Source: Hamiltosporidium magnivora
Taxonomy: Eukaryota; Microsporidia; Dubosqiidae
Assembly (NCBI GenBank): GCA_004325065.1
Contig: PITI01000152.1
Span: 1 to 18,978 of the forward strand
DNA: 18,978 bases
Direction: 5' to 3'
Below are positions 16,453-18,978 of the stretch, piece by piece (within the stretch, counting starts at the first letter, position 1; each line of letters opens with the position of its first letter). The translations under genes and the position numbers were made by a program. Under the pieces are notes generated by a model. That model was not told where the DNA came from, did not search any database, and saw only the letters and a program-made list of their open reading frames with translations.

Positions 16453-18756
16453 ATGCAAAAAATATTTTTACCTATGATGAAAGTTTCAGATAAAAATATA
16501 TTTATTAAGTTTACTTTTTATGTAAACTTTATATACATGTGCGTTTTGTTTTTTCTAATCGAGAATTTGAAAGCAGAAAACAATTTTATTTTCCATTTTT
16601 ACAACGAAGAAGAATCTAATTTGAAGTGTGATAAAGAACATGAAATGCCATTTTCTAAGTTTATAAAACAAAGATACAATTGTTTGGAACACAAAGAGTG
16701 TAGTAATTGCATCAAACATATAATTACTGATGTAGACAAGTTTTCATTGAATTTCGATATTAAAGAAGAAGAAAAAGGTGAATATACAATTTATATAAGC
16801 AAAAACGTATTGAATTATGATGATTTTAGATATTTTTTAAGGACAATTAGAGAAATAAATGATATTAAAGAAAATTTTAGAATAGTCGATTGTTTACGTT
16901 TGATACATATATTCGATATTTTTAAATTTAAAAAAGATAAGAATTTTTATAGTTTTATTCGAATTCTTCTACTTTCTACGATTTATAATTCTAAAAATAT
17001 GGGTGAAAGACTCTATATTATCGAAAAACTCAACACATCCTCATCTTTATTTGAAAGTATTTTGTGTGAAATTTGCAATATAAATTTCTTTGATGGAAAA
17101 CCATTTCTATATAATGTATTCGAACTAAGTGATAATGAAGAGATAACAGAGTATCTTTCTGAAACAATTTCGACTAAAAGCTTTGTTAATATTAGATTAA
17201 TATTTCTTAGGCGAATTTACAATCATATGAAATATAATCACTTCTTTAGAAATACTTTTAAATTGATTTGTAAAGTACTTGGATCGCGAAAAGTACTTTT
17301 AAATTTAGAAAATTCTAAAGAAGTTTCTTTTAGCTTCTCTATGTTCAAAATGTTTTTATCAAGTGAAGTGATTTGCTTTTATAATTGGAGAGATATGGAA
17401 TTTCTTCAATCTATTATTGAAAATTGCATTTTTAAGAACATAAAAAGCTTGATATTTTTCAATTGTTTGTTTTCTTCACTCAATGAAAGTGTTTTTGAAA
17501 ACTTTACAGAGTTGAAAAGTATTTATTTGCTTGATTGTTCTACCACAAACACCGTATTCAGCCATAAAATATATAACTTCATGAAATATATTGTGTGTGG
17601 TCTTTATGATGAAATATACAACGAAGAAAAAATTCGCAAATTTATGTTACTGACTAACAATAGATATTGTGAACCTAAAAAAATTAATATACAATCTTGT
17701 GTTCCAAAAATTAAAGGTTTTTATTTCCATGATATATTTGATAGTGAAAAATACAAAATAATTTCTTTTGATCCAATAGTCATTATTCAGTCATTTGTGA
17801 CATTAAAAACCACAATTTTGAATCATGAAAATTTTTCGAGAGCATATTTAATTCTCAAAAAAGCACTCCTGACTACATTGAAATTTCAAAATACTTTGGT
17901 AAAGGAAAGTATTAGAAATTTATACATCTATAATTCAAAATTAACAAATGAATTTCTATTTGACATCTTATTATTATCAAATTTACAAGTTATTCAAATT
18001 ACAGATTCTACATTTATCTTTGACAATTATAATATCAAATATACTGAACATTTATTAATGCGGGAGTTATTTATTGTAAGGTGTGAATCCGAAAAAAATG
18101 ATGAAATATTTGAATTCATAAATTCTATGCCGAATTTAAAAAGTCTTAAACTTACTCCCAACAGTAACATATCTCTTTTCAAATATGTGTTTAAATATAA
18201 TATGATAAAGTTAAAAAATTTAGAAAAATTTGAATTTGAAGATGAAAATAAATGTGACAAAGGTTATTCTAATAGTTTATACTTAGGGAAAATAATTGAT
18301 TTGGAAATTAATTGTTCTTTTGAACAAGGTTTTCTCTATACATTGTTTTCAAATCAAAAAGTAGAAAATCTTAAAAAAATTCATATTTATAATTGTAATA
18401 TTGGTTTGAAAGATAAAAATTCAATGAGAAATTACACACGAATACAGAGTTTATCTTTTACAAATATTAAATTATTTGGAATTTCTTTTTGTGAGTTATT
18501 CGACATGCAAAAAGAATATATGATCCAAAATATATATATATTCGACGTTAAATTAAGTAAACGCGATCTTATATTTATATCGAATCTGAAATATCTGGGA
18601 TCCTTGTTTCTTGGAACTATCGATGAAATGTTTGATTGTAAAGATTGGTTTCAATCTTTTCATCTTAATCCATCGAAAGTAAAAATTGAAATTTGTTTTG
18701 CTAATTTAGACCGTTTGAATAAAAATAGATGCAAGGAAATCTATAGCGGTATATAG
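16453..18756 (+). CDS. Secreted BTB/POZ-like plus leucine-rich-repeat protein (767 aa)
   Basis: One intronless frame. The first ATG (16453) gives 767 residues; ATGs at residues 8 and 9 are equally plausible starts, and would place the signal peptide right at the N-terminus. Lysines precede a hydrophobic core (residues about 20-36) that ends in LKA-E, a good signal-peptidase site near residue 41. Residues 60-87 contain several cysteines (C59, C77, C83, C86). Residues about 108-172 fit a BTB/POZ-like pattern (YTIYISKNVLNYDDFRYFL, R, DIK). Residues about 280-760 are irregular LRRs, for example KSLIFFNCLFS at 331-341, IRNLYIYNSKLTNEF at 487-501 and LKKIHIYNCNI at 640-650. It shares ungapped motifs with the minus-strand protein at 1386-3962: F..FL..(L/I)R...DIK, SLIF(F/Y).C...S and NSKLTN(D/E)F. 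Both are probable members of one fast-evolving family. Export and protein binding are inferences from the signal peptide and repeats. Confidence 0.9.
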   Translation: MQKIFLPMMKVSDKNIFIKFTFYVNFIYMCVLFFLIENLKAENNFIFHFYNEEESNLKCDKEHEMPFSKFIKQRYNCLEHKECSNCIKHIITDVDKFSLNFDIKEEEKGEYTIYISKNVLNYDDFRYFLRTIREINDIKENFRIVDCLRLIHIFDIFKFKKDKNFYSFIRILLLSTIYNSKNMGERLYIIEKLNTSSSLFESILCEICNINFFDGKPFLYNVFELSDNEEITEYLSETISTKSFVNIRLIFLRRIYNHMKYNHFFRNTFKLICKVLGSRKVLLNLENSKEVSFSFSMFKMFLSSEVICFYNWRDMEFLQSIIENCIFKNIKSLIFFNCLFSSLNESVFENFTELKSIYLLDCSTTNTVFSHKIYNFMKYIVCGLYDEIYNEEKIRKFMLLTNNRYCEPKKINIQSCVPKIKGFYFHDIFDSEKYKIISFDPIVIIQSFVTLKTTILNHENFSRAYLILKKALLTTLKFQNTLVKESIRNLYIYNSKLTNEFLFDILLLSNLQVIQITDSTFIFDNYNIKYTEHLLMRELFIVRCESEKNDEIFEFINSMPNLKSLKLTPNSNISLFKYVFKYNMIKLKNLEKFEFEDENKCDKGYSNSLYLGKIIDLEINCSFEQGFLYTLFSNQKVENLKKIHIYNCNIGLKDKNSMRNYTRIQSLSFTNIKLFGISFCELFDMQKEYMIQNIYIFDVKLSKRDLIFISNLKYLGSLFLGTIDEMFDCKDWFQSFHLNPSKVKIEICFANLDRLNKNRCKEIYSGI

Positions 18757-18978
18757 TAAAAACTGTGGAACCAAAATAAAAAGAAAATTTACAGTGAACT
18801 AGCTTACCACCGAGCACAGCTGCGATGATAAAAGAACGTAGATTTAAGAAATAATAAAAATAAAAAATACCTTGGTTTATTAATTTGAATAGTATTTATT
18901 TATTTTCAAATTCTTTTAAAATTAATATTCTTTGTTTTTGTTTTAGTGTCTATACGAAAAAACTGAAGAGATTTCCAC
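18757..18978. other. 3' flank of second LRR gene
   Basis: An AATAAA (18775-18780) lies about 19 bases after the stop codon and may be its polyadenylation signal. A short GC-richer piece (about 18790-18835) follows, and could be mobile-element debris. Nothing else recognised before the window ends. Confidence 0.4.

Noticed and set aside
18790..18835. GC-richer patch after the second LRR gene as another repeat copy
   Set aside because: Only short matches (CGCAGCTG) to copy A were visible, not enough to call homology.
1..18978. tRNA, rRNA genes and CRISPR arrays
   Set aside because: I looked for B-box-like GGTTCGA sequences and conserved rRNA-like blocks and saw none. The tandem arrays lack CRISPR-like spacer structure.

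Overview
The window looks like a stretch of an AT-rich, gene-poor microsporidian genome. The evidence is very high A+T, intronless genes, CCC-like motifs just upstream of start codons, and rapidly evolving leucine-rich-repeat (LRR) proteins beside one conserved eukaryotic RNA-binding protein. Long intergenic spaces full of decayed transposons fit a large-genome microsporidian such as Hamiltosporidium. The genus is an inference, not something the sequence proves.

Layout: positions 1-376 hold a reverse-strand copy of a dispersed transposon-like repeat cut by the window edge. A minus-strand gene (1386-3962) encodes an 858-residue protein with a hydrophobic segment, a basic low-complexity linker, a BTB/POZ-like module and a long LRR tail. 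From 4 to 12 kb there is no convincing intact gene. That space holds a broken Tc1/mariner transposase (about 5005-5690), copies of the dispersed repeat (7836 and 8354), a second short repeat pair, an 8-bp microsatellite and a possible gene remnant near 10765. A nucleolin-like protein (12215-13384) sits between two sets of degenerate tandem repeats, about 60 bp units upstream and about 77 and 130 bp units downstream. The 14.1-16.2 kb interval holds a small signal-peptide-like ORF, two more copies of the dispersed repeat and an 81-bp in-frame duplication. A plus-strand gene (16453-18756) encodes a 767-residue protein with a signal peptide and the same BTB-like plus LRR plan.

The main biological observation is that the two large proteins are very diverged members of one family. 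They share layout and short ungapped motifs. Both start with a hydrophobic segment, and the second has a classical signal peptide, so family members may act at or beyond the parasite surface. The nucleolin-like protein is expected to work in rRNA maturation in the nucleolus and has no evident link to them. The dispersed repeat carries a degraded frame resembling the core of a Mutator-like (MULE) transposase. This is a working hypothesis; the homology among its copies is directly visible.
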